Positions 37,273-53,018 of a DNA stretch of 64,000 bases are shown here, piece after piece. This DNA is from Piscinibacter sp. (lineage in GTDB: Bacteria > Pseudomonadota > Gammaproteobacteria > Burkholderiales > Burkholderiaceae_C): positions 1 to 64,000 of the forward strand of contig JAHBZL010000002.1 in NCBI GenBank assembly GCA_019635485.1. The letters are read 5' to 3'. The position numbers and the translations under genes were made by a program. The notes beneath the pieces were generated by a model. The model ran no database searches, was not told the origin of the DNA, and worked only from the letters and a program-made list of their open reading frames with translations. How positions within the stretch are numbered: the first letter of the stretch is position 1; every line of letters starts with the position of its first letter.

Positions 37273-38295
37273 CTACTTCTGGGACAACGCGTTCGACACC
37301 AGCCGCGAGGTGATGTCGACGATCTGGATCATGCGGTCGTAGGCCATGCGGGTCGGCCCGATCACGCCGAGCGTGCCGACCACCTGGCCATCGACCACGT
37401 AGGGTGCGGACACGACGGAGAGTTCCTCGTACGGAACGACCATGCTCTCGCCGCCGATGTAGATGCGCACGCCCTCGGCGCGGCTGCTGACCTCCAGCAG
37501 GCGCATCAGCTGCGTCTTCTGCTCGAACAGGTCGAACAGCTTGCGCAGCGAGCCCATGTCGCTGGAGAAGTCCTGCACCGTCAGCAGGTTGCGTTCGCCG
37601 GAGATCACCAGCTGCTCCTGGCTGTCGGCGATGGCCTCGCTGCCGGCCTGCACGGCCGCCTGCATCAGCGCCGCGATCTCGCCGCGCAGCGCCTCGACCT
37701 CGTTCTTCAGCCTCTCGCGCACCTGCTCGATCGTCAGCCCGGCGTAGTGCGCGGTCAGGTAGTTGCTGGCTTCCAGCAGCTGCGCCGAGGTGTAGTCCTG
37801 CGCGGTGACGATCACGCGGTTCTGCACGTCGCCATCCGGGGCGACGATGATCACCAGCACGCGCCGCTCGGACAGGCGCATGAACTCGATGTGGTGAAAC
37901 ACGCTCGGCTTGCGCGGCGCGGTGACGACGCCGACGAAACTGGAGAGGCTGGACAGCAGCTGCGCCGCGTTGGCGATCACCTTCTGCGGCTGGTCGGGCG
38001 GCAGCTGCGGCGGCAGCGGCCCGTCCTCCATCGACAGCGGCTGCGCGGTCAGCATCGTGTCGACGAACAGCCGGTAGCCGCGGGCAGTCGGCACGCGGCC
38101 GGCGCTGGTGTGCGGGCTCGCGATCAGGCCGAGGTCTTCCAGGTCGGCCATCACGTTGCGGATCGTCGCCGGGGAGAGCTCCAGCCCGCTGGCGCGCGAC
38201 AGCGTGCGCGACCCCACCGGCTGGCCGTCCGCGATGTAGCGTTCGACCAGGGTCTTCAGCAGGGTCTTGGCGCGCTCGTCGAGCATGCTTTTCAT
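37273..38295 (-). CDS. hrcA: Heat-shock repressor HrcA
   Basis: 340 residues. The N-terminal winged helix ([28 protein letters not shown] ... [17 protein letters not shown]) is that of HrcA, with [24 protein letters not shown] next. HrcA represses groE or dnaK operons by binding CIRCE elements. No CIRCE was seen in this window, so its targets are elsewhere. ATG at 38295. It is divergent from nadK over 60 bases, a conserved arrangement in betaproteobacteria. Confidence 0.96.
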   Translation of the reverse strand: MKSMLDERAKTLLKTLVERYIADGQPVGSRTLSRASGLELSPATIRNVMADLEDLGLIASPHTSAGRVPTARGYRLFVDTMLTAQPLSMEDGPLPPQLPPDQPQKVIANAAQLLSSLSSFVGVVTAPRKPSVFHHIEFMRLSERRVLVIIVAPDGDVQNRVIVTAQDYTSAQLLEASNYLTAHYAGLTIEQVRERLKNEVEALRGEIAALMQAAVQAGSEAIADSQEQLVISGERNLLTVQDFSSDMGSLRKLFDLFEQKTQLMRLLEVSSRAEGVRIYIGGESMVVPYEELSVVSAPYVVDGQVVGTLGVIGPTRMAYDRMIQIVDITSRLVSNALSQK

Positions 38296-38355
38296 TGTAG
38301 GACCGCGTGCATTCTTGCCCCTTGCCGCGCAGACCGCTGTGGTGTAATCCCGCGC

Positions 38356-39231
38356 ATGGTGAGCCGATTCCGTCACGCGGCGCTGGTGGGCAAATACCAG
38401 GCGCGCGGCATTCGCCCGGTTCTCGAGGAGATCGCTCACTTCCTGGTACGCCAGGGTCTCGAGGTCACGCTCGAGCTGCAGACCGCGCAGAGCACCGGCA
38501 TCACCGACTATGGCGCGATGTCGCCCGACGAGCTGGGCCGCCACTGCGACCTGGCGGTGGTCGTCGGCGGCGACGGCACGATGCTCGGCATCGCGCGCCA
38601 GCTGGCCCGGCACGGCACGCCGCTGGTGGGCATCAACCAGGGCCGGCTCGGCTTCATCACCGATGTCCCGGTCGGCCAGGTCGCACAGGCCCTGGCCCCG
38701 ATGATCGCCGGCGACTACGAAGAGGAGCGCCGCACGATGCTGACCGGCGGCGTGTGGCGCGACGGCGAACGCATCTTCGAAGGCTTCGCAATGAACGACG
38801 TGGTCGTCAGCCGCGGCGCCGCCAGCAGCATGATCGAGCTGAAGGTCGAGATCGGCAGCGAGTTCGTCGCCAACTTCCGCGCCGACGGCCTGATCATCGG
38901 TTCGCCCACCGGCTCGACCGCGTACGCGCTGTCGGCCGGCGGGCCGATCCTGCACCCGGGCATCGCGGGCTGGGTGCTGGTGCCGATCGCGCCGCACGAT
39001 CTGTCGAACCGCCCGATCGTGCTGCCGGACACGGGCGAGATCGCGGCCGAGATCGTCGCCGGGCGCGACTCCAGCGTGTCGTTCGACATGCATTCGCTGG
39101 CCAGCCTGCTGCACGGCGACCGCGTCAGCGTGCGGCGTTCGCGCGACCAGGTGCGCTTCCTGCATCCGCGCGGCTGGAGCTACTACGCGACGCTGCGCCG
39201 CAAGCTGCACTGGAACGCCGGAGTCGCGTGA
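38356..39231 (+). CDS. nadK: NAD kinase
   Basis: 291 residues. The kinase signature GGDGTML (71-77) with the catalytic Asp73 and the following [16 protein letters not shown] and [17 protein letters not shown] blocks are all present. It makes NADP from NAD in the cytosol. The conserved N-E/D pair reads MNDVVVS. ATG at 38356 was chosen because the frame upstream runs through hrcA. It is followed by a repeat and recN. Confidence 0.96.
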   Translation: MVSRFRHAALVGKYQARGIRPVLEEIAHFLVRQGLEVTLELQTAQSTGITDYGAMSPDELGRHCDLAVVVGGDGTMLGIARQLARHGTPLVGINQGRLGFITDVPVGQVAQALAPMIAGDYEEERRTMLTGGVWRDGERIFEGFAMNDVVVSRGAASSMIELKVEIGSEFVANFRADGLIIGSPTGSTAYALSAGGPILHPGIAGWVLVPIAPHDLSNRPIVLPDTGEIAAEIVAGRDSSVSFDMHSLASLLHGDRVSVRRSRDQVRFLHPRGWSYYATLRRKLHWNAGVA

Positions 39232-39233
39232 TG

Positions 39234-39300
39234 GCCCCCCCCCGTAGCGCCTTCGGCGCTCCCCCCCGGGGGGGCGTCGCCAGCGGGCCGGCGGAGCCGG
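39234..39300. repeat. GC-rich double-hairpin intergenic element, copy F
   Basis: It starts 3 bases after the nadK stop. GCGCC-TTC-GGCGC (39247-39259) is followed by a long C7/G7 run (39260-39274) and GGGCCGGCGGAGCCGG. It is the plus-strand twin of copy E in the fad operon. Its presence makes a 126-base gap in an otherwise tightly packed hrcA/nadK/recN region. Confidence 0.75.
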
Positions 39301-39357
39301 ATCCGCGGCGACTGCTGGGTGGTGCACCGCGTGATGGCGAGAACATGGGCGCTTGAG

Positions 39358-41061
39358 ATGTTGAGAAGGCTGTCGCTTCGCGACTTCGTCATCGTCGACC
39401 TGCTGGAGGTCGAGTTCGACGCCGGCTTCTCGGTGCTGACCGGCGAGACCGGGGCCGGCAAGTCGATCCTCGTCGACGCGCTGCAGCTCGCGCTGGGCAG
39501 CCGCGGCGACGCGGGTGTGGTGCGCGAGGGCGCGCCGCGCACCGAGATCAGTGCCGAGTTCGATGCGCCGGCGAGCCTGGCCGCGTGGCTGGAGGAGGCC
39601 GGATTCGCGCCCGGCGAGACCTTGCTGCTGCGCCGCACGATCGATGCGCAGGGCAAGAGCCGCGCGTGGGTGAACGGCAGCGCCGCCACCGTCGGGCAGC
39701 TGCGCGAAGCCGCCGACCACCTGGTCGACATCCATGGCCAGCACGCCTGGCAGAGCCTGACGCGCGGCCCGGCGGTGCGGTCCCTGCTGGACGCCTATGC
39801 CGGGCTGGACAGCGCCCCGCTGGCGGCCGCCTGGCAGGCGTGGAAGGCGGCCGGCGACGCACTCGACCACGCCCGCGGCGCGCAGGCCGACCTGGACCGC
39901 GAACGGGAACGGCTGGCCTGGCAGATCGGCGAAGTCGCCCGGCTGGCCCCTGCGGAGGGCGAGTGGGAGGAACTGGAGGCCGAGCACAGGCGTCTCGCCA
40001 ACGCGCAGGCCCTGCTGGACGCGGCACGCCAGTCGCTCGATGCGATCGCCGAGGCGGACGAGAACGCCGAGACGCTGACGAGCCGTGCCGTCGACACGCT
40101 GGAATCGGTGTCGGAGTTCGACACCGCGCTGGCCGAAGTCGGCCGCGTGCTGCAGGGGGCGCGGGACCAGTTGCAGGACGCGGCGCACACCTTGTCCGGC
40201 TACCTCGGCCGCACCGAACTGGACCCGCAGCGACTGGCGACGCTGGATGAGCGGCTGGCGGCGTGGGTGGCCCTGGCGCGCCGCTTCCGTCGCGCCCCGG
40301 CCGAACTGCCGGCGCTGCTGGCGCAGTGGCAGGGCGAGATGCAGGCGCTCGATGCCGCCACCGACCTCGCCGCGCTGGAGCGACGGGCCACGGAGGCGCG
40401 GGCGGCCTTCGATCGCATTGCCCGCGAGAGTTCGAAGGCCCGACGCGCCGCGGCACCGAAGCTCGCCGCGGCGGTGACGCAGGCGATGCAGCAGCTCGGC
40501 ATGGCGGGCGGCCGCTTCGAGGTCGCGCTGACGGCGCTCGACGCGCCGCAGTCCTTCGGGCTCGAGTCGGCCGAGTTCCTCGTTGCAGGGCATGCCGGCA
40601 GCACGCCGCGCGCACTGGCCAAGGTCGCCTCCGGCGGCGAGCTGTCGCGCATCGCGCTGGCCATCGCGGTCACCACCAGCCAGCTCGGCGAGGCGGGCAC
40701 GCTGATCTTCGACGAGATCGACGCCGGCGTCGGCGGCGCGGTGGCCGAGACGGTCGGCCGCCTGATGAAACAGCTCGGGCGCGACCGCCAGGTGCTCGCG
40801 GTGACGCACCTGCCGCAGGTGGCCGCCTGCGCCGATCACCACTTCGTCGTCGCGAAGACAGCTGCCGGCGAGCGGGCCCGGAGCGACATCGCCGCCGTGG
40901 CCGGCGAGGCGCGTGTCGCGGAGGTCGCCCGCATGCTCGGCGGCGAACGCCTGTCCGGCACCAGCCGGGCGCATGCGCAGGAGATGCTGGCGCTGGCGGC
41001 GACGGCACACGCAGCGTCACCCGAGGCGGCGCGCGGCGCCGGCCGGCGGAGCAAGGCATGA
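39358..41061 (+). CDS. recN: DNA repair ATPase RecN
   Basis: 567 residues of the SMC-like RecN family. The N-terminal Walker A is GETGAGKS (29-36). A long central coiled coil rich in Ala/Arg/Glu spans about 150-380. The C-terminal signature ASGGELSR and Walker [13 protein letters not shown] follow. It acts early in double-strand-break repair. ATG at 39358 gives [14 protein letters not shown], the family N-terminus. It overlaps rapZ by 4 bp (ATGA). Confidence 0.95.
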   Translation: MLRRLSLRDFVIVDLLEVEFDAGFSVLTGETGAGKSILVDALQLALGSRGDAGVVREGAPRTEISAEFDAPASLAAWLEEAGFAPGETLLLRRTIDAQGKSRAWVNGSAATVGQLREAADHLVDIHGQHAWQSLTRGPAVRSLLDAYAGLDSAPLAAAWQAWKAAGDALDHARGAQADLDRERERLAWQIGEVARLAPAEGEWEELEAEHRRLANAQALLDAARQSLDAIAEADENAETLTSRAVDTLESVSEFDTALAEVGRVLQGARDQLQDAAHTLSGYLGRTELDPQRLATLDERLAAWVALARRFRRAPAELPALLAQWQGEMQALDAATDLAALERRATEARAAFDRIARESSKARRAAAPKLAAAVTQAMQQLGMAGGRFEVALTALDAPQSFGLESAEFLVAGHAGSTPRALAKVASGGELSRIALAIAVTTSQLGEAGTLIFDEIDAGVGGAVAETVGRLMKQLGRDRQVLAVTHLPQVAACADHHFVVAKTAAGERARSDIAAVAGEARVAEVARMLGGERLSGTSRAHAQEMLALAATAHAASPEAARGAGRRSKA

Positions 41062-42068
41062 ACGGATCGCGCGGCGACCACCTGCAGGAGGTGCTGGCCA
41101 ACCTCGAGCTGTTCTCGCCGGAGCCGGGGGAGCTGGCGACGGCGCCGTCGTCGGGCCGCGAGGTGGTGCTGGTCACCGGCATCTCCGGCTCAGGCAAGTC
41201 GGTCGCGCTGCATGCACTGGAGGACGTGGGGTTCTACTGCGTCGACAACCTGCCGCCCGAACTGCTGCGCGAGTTCCTGCGCCTGGAGCATGAGCGCTCG
41301 GAGCGCCGCGTGGCGATCGCGGTGGACGTGCGCAGCGCAGGCTCGTTGCCGCACCTGCTGCCGCTGCTCGACCAGTTGCGCAGCGAAGGCGTGGCGATCG
41401 TCTCCATCTTCCTCGATGCGACGACGGATGCCCTGGTGCGGCGCTTCTCCGAATCGCGCCGGCCGCACCCGCTGTCCGACGACAACGCCGAGGGCACGCG
41501 GCGCAACCCCGGCCCGGCGCGCCGCCGCGAGGACCGGGCGCTCGACGGGCGGCGTGCGCTGATCGACGCGATCGAACTCGAGCGCGAACTGCTGGCGGAA
41601 CTGCGCGAAGCGTCGACGGTGATCGACACCAGCGAGCTGCGCCCCGCGCAGCTGCGCACCTGGATCCGCGGCCTGGTCGGCGCGCGCGCGCAGCGCCTCA
41701 CGCTGGTGTTCGAGAGCTTCGCCTTCAAGCACGGCGTGCCGCTGGACGCGGACTACGTGTTCGACGTGCGCATGCTGCCCAACCCGTACTACGTGCGCGA
41801 ACTGCGGCCGCTCAGCGGGCGCGATGCGCCGGTGATCGACTACCTCCAGGCCCAGCCCGAGGTCGGCGAGATGCTCGGGCAGATCGAGTCCTTCATCACC
41901 CGCTGGCTGCCCTCGTTCGAAGCCGACCAGCGCAGCTACCTGACCGTGGCCATCGGCTGCACCGGCGGGCAGCACCGCTCGGTGTACATCGTCGAAATGC
42001 TGGCGCGCCGCTTCGGCACGCGGGCCGGCACCCTGATCCGCCATCGCGAGCTCGACGCGCGTGACTGA
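41058..42068 (+). CDS. rapZ: RapZ, RNase adapter / P-loop protein, with insert
   Basis: 336 residues against the usual 280-300. The N-terminal P-loop is GISGSGKS (41-48). The C-terminal sensing domain has [12 protein letters not shown] (217-228), [11 protein letters not shown] (235-245) and [10 protein letters not shown] (300-309). In E. coli RapZ binds GlcN6P and guides RNase E to a small RNA. Two differences stand out: an extra N-terminus of about 30 residues and an Arg-rich insert near 141-166 ([20 protein letters not shown]) between the HPLS motif and the ALIDAIELE helix. It is coupled to recN and overlaps the LON-domain gene by 8 bp. Confidence 0.93.
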   Translation: MNGSRGDHLQEVLANLELFSPEPGELATAPSSGREVVLVTGISGSGKSVALHALEDVGFYCVDNLPPELLREFLRLEHERSERRVAIAVDVRSAGSLPHLLPLLDQLRSEGVAIVSIFLDATTDALVRRFSESRRPHPLSDDNAEGTRRNPGPARRREDRALDGRRALIDAIELERELLAELREASTVIDTSELRPAQLRTWIRGLVGARAQRLTLVFESFAFKHGVPLDADYVFDVRMLPNPYYVRELRPLSGRDAPVIDYLQAQPEVGEMLGQIESFITRWLPSFEADQRSYLTVAIGCTGGQHRSVYIVEMLARRFGTRAGTLIRHRELDARD

Positions 42069-42675
42069 ACCTCTGCACCATACTTCGCTGTTTCCGCTGA
42101 ACACCGTGCTGTTTCCGGGCGGGCGCCTGGGCCTGAAGGTGTTCGAGGCTCGCTACCTCGACCTGGTGGCCGATTGCATGCGGGAACGCCGGCCGTTCGG
42201 CGTCGTCGCGCTGCGCAGCGGCCACGAGGTGCGTCGTCCGGACGACGCCGTGAGCTTCGAGACGATCGGCGTGCTGGCCGAGCTGATCGAGGTCGACAGT
42301 GCGCAGCCGGGCATCCTGCAGCTGCGCGGCCGCGGCCTGCAGCGCTTCCAGATCGAAAGCTCGCAGCAGCAGGCCGACGGCCTGTGGACCGCGCGCACGC
42401 GCCTGCTGCCCGACGACGAGCCGGTGGCCCCCGCGCCGGCCCAGCACGAGACGGTGCGTGGGCTGGCCAATGCGATCGCGTCGCTGAAGTCGCAGGGCAC
42501 CGAGCCTTTCGACGCGCCGTACCACTTCGAGCAGGCCGGCTGGGTGGCGAACCGCTGGTGCGAGATCCTGCCGATCCCGCTGGCGGCCAAGCAGAAGCTG
42601 ATGGAGCTGCCGGACCCGCTCGCGCGCCTCTCGCTGGTCGACGAGTTCCTGCGCGGCAAGGGCGTCGTCAAGTAG
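42061..42675 (+). CDS. LON substrate-binding domain protein
   Basis: 204 residues made only of the LON N-terminal domain ([30 protein letters not shown] at 10-39, then [10 protein letters not shown]), without ATPase or protease parts. Such stand-alone LON-domain proteins are common in proteobacteria; their role is unknown, perhaps binding unfolded proteins. The start is GTG at 42061 inside the end of rapZ. Its last 8 bases overlap the end of mutY on the other strand (42668-42675). Confidence 0.88.
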   Translation: MTEPLHHTSLFPLNTVLFPGGRLGLKVFEARYLDLVADCMRERRPFGVVALRSGHEVRRPDDAVSFETIGVLAELIEVDSAQPGILQLRGRGLQRFQIESSQQQADGLWTARTRLLPDDEPVAPAPAQHETVRGLANAIASLKSQGTEPFDAPYHFEQAGWVANRWCEILPIPLAAKQKLMELPDPLARLSLVDEFLRGKGVVK

Positions 42676-43714
42676 CCAGCAGCAGCCGGCGCAGCGGCGC
42701 CGGCAGGCCGGCGCCCAGGGCCGCATCGCGGGTGAACCAGCGGCCGCCCGGCCAGGCGGCGGTGATCGCGGCGACGCGTGCCCGTGCCGTACGCGCCGGC
42801 AGGGTCCAGCGCTGCGGGTGCAGCGTCCAGTCCAGGTGGGTGAGCACGTGCGTGAAGCTCGCCAGCGTCTCGCCGGCCCCGGGCCAGCCGGCGCGGGCCA
42901 CCTCGAAGGCCGCCGCATCGTCGAATTCTGGCAGGCTCCACAGTCCCGCCCAGACACCGGCCTGAGGGCGCTGGACCAGCCAGACCTGATCGCGCCAGGC
43001 GAGCCACAGCCAGACATGCTCGCGCCGGCCGCGCTTCAACTTGCGCGTCTTGACGGGGTAGCGCGACGGCTGACCCTGCGCGGCGGCGCGGCAAGTGCTC
43101 CGCACCGGGCAGTCCACGCAGCGCGGCGCACGCTGCAGGCACAGCTCGGCGCCGAGGTCCATCAGGCCCTGCGTGTAGGTCTCGATGCCGCGCTCCGGCA
43201 GCAGATCGGTGGCGTGCCGCCACAGCGCACGCTCCTGCGCTGCCTCGGCGAGGTCGCCGTCGAAGGCGAGCACGCGCGACAGCACCCGCTTAACGTTGCC
43301 GTCCAGGATCGCGACCCGCTCGCCAAAGCAGAACGCGGCGATCGCCGCGGCGGTCGAGCGGCCGATGCCCGGCAGCGCCGCCAGGGCCTGGCTGGTCGCC
43401 GGAAAGCGGCCGCCGTGTTCGGCCAGGACCACCTGCGCGCAGCGATGCAGGTTGCGCGCGCGGCTGTAGTAGCCGAGCCCGCTCCACAGCGCCAGCACAT
43501 CGTCCTGCGGCGCAGCCGCCAGCGCGCGCACGTCGGGGAACCGCTGCAGGAAGCGCTCGTAGTAGCCGAGCACCGTCGCGACCTGGGTCTGCTGCAGCAT
43601 CACCTCGGAGAGCCAGACGCGGTAGGGATCGCGCGTGCCCTGCCAGGGCAGGCCGTGGCGGCCGTGCCGCCGCTGCCAGTCGATGACCTGCGCCGCGAAC
43701 GCGGGGCTCTTCAA
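42668..43714 (-). CDS. mutY: Adenine DNA glycosylase MutY
   Basis: 348 residues. It removes A mispaired with 8-oxoG. Glu37 (LSEVMLQQTQV) and Asp138 (ILDGNVKRV) are the catalytic residues, and the helix-hairpin-helix is LPGIGRST. The iron-sulfur ligands follow the rule C-X6-C-X2-C-X5-C (CLQRAPRCVDCPVRSTC). A C-terminal NUDIX-like domain follows. The start is TTG at 43714, overlapping the dynamin-gene stop (TTGA). With this start the catalytic residues have exactly the E. coli numbers, and no ATG or GTG fits better. Confidence 0.92.
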   Translation of the reverse strand: MKSPAFAAQVIDWQRRHGRHGLPWQGTRDPYRVWLSEVMLQQTQVATVLGYYERFLQRFPDVRALAAAPQDDVLALWSGLGYYSRARNLHRCAQVVLAEHGGRFPATSQALAALPGIGRSTAAAIAAFCFGERVAILDGNVKRVLSRVLAFDGDLAEAAQERALWRHATDLLPERGIETYTQGLMDLGAELCLQRAPRCVDCPVRSTCRAAAQGQPSRYPVKTRKLKRGRREHVWLWLAWRDQVWLVQRPQAGVWAGLWSLPEFDDAAAFEVARAGWPGAGETLASFTHVLTHLDWTLHPQRWTLPARTARARVAAITAAWPGGRWFTRDAALGAGLPAPLRRLLLAT

Positions 43715-45756
43715 GCCTGTGCGGCGTGGCGCAGCAGCGCCGGCTCCGGCTCGTCGGTCAGCGGCAGATCGATGCTGATCATCGTCGCGGTCTCGCCGCG
43801 CATGCCGGTGCGCGACTGGCGCCGCAGCGCCTCGGTCAGTTCGAGGCTGCGGCCGATAAACCCTTGCACCCGCTCGTCCTGCCCTTCGAGTTCCTTCAGG
43901 CGCAGCTCGAGCTCGCTGGCGGCGGCCTGGATGCGCTCGAGTGCCTCGCGCCGGCGGCGGAAGCCACGCCGCCGCTCGCGCAGCTGCGCGTCGACCTGGG
44001 CCGAAGCCGCCTTGTTCCACAGCTCCAGCTCGGCGCTCGCGTTCTCGAACACCACCCGCAGCTTGGACATCAGCATGCGGCGGAACTGCTCCATGAACTT
44101 CGGCTGCGACAGCCGCAGCGCCTGCGTCAGGCCGAGATACTGCACGTAGCTCTTCTCGATCAGCCTCAGTTCGTCGACGAAGCGTTCGAGGTCCGGTCCC
44201 GGCGTCAGCCCGAGGCTGAATCCGAACTCGGCGTTCAGCTTGCCGAACGACGCGCCAAGCATGTCGCGGATCTCGCGGCTGCGCTTGTCGGCCGCCTCGA
44301 GCAGGCCGCGCAGGCGCTGGCACAGCGCGACGAAGGCCTTGCGTGCGCCGAGGTTCAGCAGCGACGCGGCCATCGCCTCCTGCATCTGGCCGACCTGCTC
44401 GCGCAGCCGGTCCGACGACAGGTCGACCAGCGCGTCCTTCAGCATGCGGCTGTGCACGGCGCGCATCGCCTGCAGCTTGGTCGTGCAGGCCTCGAACTCG
44501 GCCGTCTCGGCGTCCACACGCTGCAGCATCATCTGCAGCTTCGAGCTGCTCTTGCCGCGCAGGCCGCGCAGTTCGAGCGTCTGCTCGGCGAGCTGGCGCC
44601 GGCTGTCGATCAGGCGGCGGGAGACATGGTTCTCGATGTTCGCCGCCGCTTCGACGACCACGCGCTCGAGCAGCGCGCGGCGCTGCGGCATCAGCTGGTC
44701 GCCGAGCGCCGCTTCCAGCGCCGGCAGGCGGCTTTCGGCCAGGCCGGCCGCATCGCTCGCGACCCGCGCCGCCAGCGCCTGGCGCGCGGAGAGCGGATAG
44801 ATCCGCTCGGCGCCGATGTTCAGCGTGCGCGCGGTCTCGGTGACCTGCGAGGCGATCTGGTCACGCACCTGGGCGGGCGTGGCCAGCGGGTCGATCAGCG
44901 CGTCGATCTTGTTCAGCACGACGAAGCGCGACAGCGCGTCGGCACCGAGGTGGTCGCGCCAGATCGCCAGGTCCGACTTCGTCACGCCGGTGTCCGCGCC
45001 GAGGATGAACACGGTGGCGTGCGCGGTGGGCAGCAGCGACAGCGTCAGCTCGGGCTCGGCGCCGATCGCGTTCAGGCCCGGCGTGTCCAGCACCACCAGG
45101 CCTTGCTTCAGCAGCGGGTGTGGATAGTTGATCAGCGCATGCCGCCAGGCCGGCACCTCGACACGGCCATGTTCGTCCAGCGGCGGGTTGTCGTCGGGCG
45201 TCTCGTCGTTCCAGAAGCCGAGCGCCTCGGCCTGGTCCTTGGACACCCAGGCGGTGCGCATCACCTCGCGCAGGGTCTCGGCGAGGCGCTCCGGATCGCG
45301 TGTCTCGAGCTGGATCTGCTTCCACTGGCGCGGCTGCTGGCGCAGTTCGCCCAGCGACAGGCCGTTCAGGCGCGTCTCGATCGGCAGCAGCGACAGGCCG
45401 GGGGCCTCCTCGCCGTCCCAGGCGAGCTCCACCGGGCACATCGTCGTGCGCCCGGGGGTGGCCGGCAGGATGCGGCGGCCCGCATCGGCGAAGAAGATCG
45501 CGTTGATCAGCTCGGACTTGCCGCGCGAGAACTCGGCGACGAATGCGACGATCAGCTTCTCCTGGCCGAGACGCTCGCGCACCGCCGCCAGCTGGGCGTC
45601 GATCTGCGGGTCGGCCAGGTCGTGGTCGGCGAGGAACCGGCCGACTTCGTCCAGGCGCTTCAGCAGATCGCCCCGCCAGCCGCTGAGGGCGTCGAGGCTG
45701 CTGGCGAACGAGGTCGTCATGGGCGTGGCAGGGCCGGCATTGGAGTGACGGGGCAT
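43711..45756 (-). CDS. Bacterial dynamin-like GTPase
   Basis: 681 residues. GTPase motifs: P-loop AEFSRGKS (74-81; the first Gly is Ala, as in other bacterial dynamins with a GEFSxGKS pattern), switch TPGRTTM (100-106), DTPG (224-227) and NKID (282-285). A long helical stalk follows (about 370-660), with heptad-like stretches. Such proteins remodel or protect membranes; the specific role here is unknown. ATG at 45756 is used; ATG at 45720 is an alternative. Translation is probably coupled to mutY. Confidence 0.87.
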   Translation of the reverse strand: MPRHSNAGPATPMTTSFASSLDALSGWRGDLLKRLDEVGRFLADHDLADPQIDAQLAAVRERLGQEKLIVAFVAEFSRGKSELINAIFFADAGRRILPATPGRTTMCPVELAWDGEEAPGLSLLPIETRLNGLSLGELRQQPRQWKQIQLETRDPERLAETLREVMRTAWVSKDQAEALGFWNDETPDDNPPLDEHGRVEVPAWRHALINYPHPLLKQGLVVLDTPGLNAIGAEPELTLSLLPTAHATVFILGADTGVTKSDLAIWRDHLGADALSRFVVLNKIDALIDPLATPAQVRDQIASQVTETARTLNIGAERIYPLSARQALAARVASDAAGLAESRLPALEAALGDQLMPQRRALLERVVVEAAANIENHVSRRLIDSRRQLAEQTLELRGLRGKSSSKLQMMLQRVDAETAEFEACTTKLQAMRAVHSRMLKDALVDLSSDRLREQVGQMQEAMAASLLNLGARKAFVALCQRLRGLLEAADKRSREIRDMLGASFGKLNAEFGFSLGLTPGPDLERFVDELRLIEKSYVQYLGLTQALRLSQPKFMEQFRRMLMSKLRVVFENASAELELWNKAASAQVDAQLRERRRGFRRRREALERIQAAASELELRLKELEGQDERVQGFIGRSLELTEALRRQSRTGMRGETATMISIDLPLTDEPEPALLRHAAQA

Positions 45757-45848
45757 CGTAGCGCAAGGCCCCGCGCCGCCGGGGCGGGCGGGCCGCCAGG
45801 ATACATCTGCTCACCAGCGGCGACCCGGCGGTGCCGCATAGGTCACAC

Positions 45849-47315
<1,467 letters not shown>

Positions 47316-47407
47316 GATCGTTGTTGACTTTCAGAGTTGCTTCATCGCGTGGCACCCGGGCACCGGACTGCCCCAAGCACGAGTACCAGCCCCTCGGGGC
47401 CGCTCGG

Positions 47408-52162
<4,755 letters not shown>

Positions 52163-52231
52163 GGCGGACTCCAGGCAGGACTGGTGTGGCCGCAAGCATA
52201 CTGCAGCGCAGCATGGTCGCCAATTGAATTA

Positions 52232-52250
52232 AATGGGGTCCGACCCCATT
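52232..52250. repeat. REP-like palindrome 1
   Basis: AATGGGGTC-C-GACCCCATT, 9-bp perfect arms around one base, in the gap between gltB and the transposase-like gene. GGGGTC-type palindromes like this commonly flank REP-associated tyrosine transposase genes. Confidence 0.65.
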
Positions 52251-52274
52251 ATTGGAGGGGCCGCGCGAACTCTT

Positions 52275-53006
52275 CTATTTTACGGGGACAGAGTAATCCC
52301 CGGCCACATTCATGGCCGCCTGCCGGCTCGGCCGGCCCCGACGCAGCGGAGCGGGGCGTCGGCTCGTCCCCGCGCGCAGCCCGTCCACGAAGGACTCCGA
52401 GCCGCGCGCCCACCCCTTGAGCGCTGCATCACGCAGCGCTTCCCGTTCGGCCACCGGCACGGGTTGCCCCAGTTCCCGGCGATACGCCACCTCACGCTCG
52501 AACGGCGTGTTGCCCAGCACCCAGAACGCCTCGTGCTCGGTCAGCAACGGGTCGCTGCGCAGTCCCAGGTGATGCGCAACGCTGGACCAGCGCGGAGGTT
52601 CGCCACCATTTGCAATTGCCGTGCCGTCCTCGTCGAGCCCCTCGACGAAGCGCAGCCCCTCGAGGAAGTGGCGCTGCGGCTCGATCACCGTGGAACGGAA
52701 CCGCCCCTCCCAGGGCGTGCCCGTGCGACGGTGCCGCAGGTTGAAGGAGCGGACATAGCGGCGGCCGACGGCCTGCATCATCCTGCCGAGGGCGGTCAGC
52801 GTGCTGGGCGTGACGAGCAGGCGCACTTCCGTGGCGTACAGACCATAACCGTGCACCAGCACCCCGGCCTCGCGCGCCGCGCTCGCCAGCGCCTCGAGGT
52901 AGGTCGCGCGGTCCGACTCGTCCAGCAACACCGGCTGGCCGTTGACGCCCCGGTGGACGACGACGTGCGGCAGCCCGGCAACGACGAGACGGGGCAGGCG
53001 GGCCAC
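52275..53006 (-). CDS. Degenerate REP-associated (IS200-like) transposase
   Basis: 243 residues. The RAYT/TnpA_REP pattern is clear: MARLPRLVVAGLPHVVVHRGVNGQPV at the start, GRMMQAVGRRYVRSFNLRHRRTGTPWEGRFRST (74-106) and PRWSS (138-142). However, the nicking motif, normally PNHVHLL, reads ATEVRLL (58-64), so both metal-binding His are lost (Glu60, Arg62). The region that usually reads YRYIELNPVRAG is RFVEGLDEDG. The protein is therefore probably unable to cut DNA and may be domesticated or dying. The C-terminus (GDYSVPVK) is encoded by REP-like DNA. Confidence 0.8.
   Translation of the reverse strand: MARLPRLVVAGLPHVVVHRGVNGQPVLLDESDRATYLEALASAAREAGVLVHGYGLYATEVRLLVTPSTLTALGRMMQAVGRRYVRSFNLRHRRTGTPWEGRFRSTVIEPQRHFLEGLRFVEGLDEDGTAIANGGEPPRWSSVAHHLGLRSDPLLTEHEAFWVLGNTPFEREVAYRRELGQPVPVAEREALRDAALKGWARGSESFVDGLRAGTSRRPAPLRRGRPSRQAAMNVAGDYSVPVK
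52283..52302. repeat. REP-like palindrome 2, inside the transposase gene end
   Basis: CGGGG-ACAGAGTAAT-CCCCG, 5-bp arms and a 10-base loop, overlapping the last codons of the RAYT-like gene. The GGGGACAGAGTAAT core is the type of sequence found in repeats mobilised by such enzymes. It lies 32 bases from palindrome 1, so the two may form one bipartite unit. Confidence 0.6.
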
Positions 53007-53018
53007 GTCGCGTGCCGT

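Noticed and set aside
38296-38355. A CIRCE element in the hrcA-nadK gap
   Set aside because: No TTAGCACTC/GAGTGCTAA inverted repeat is present here.
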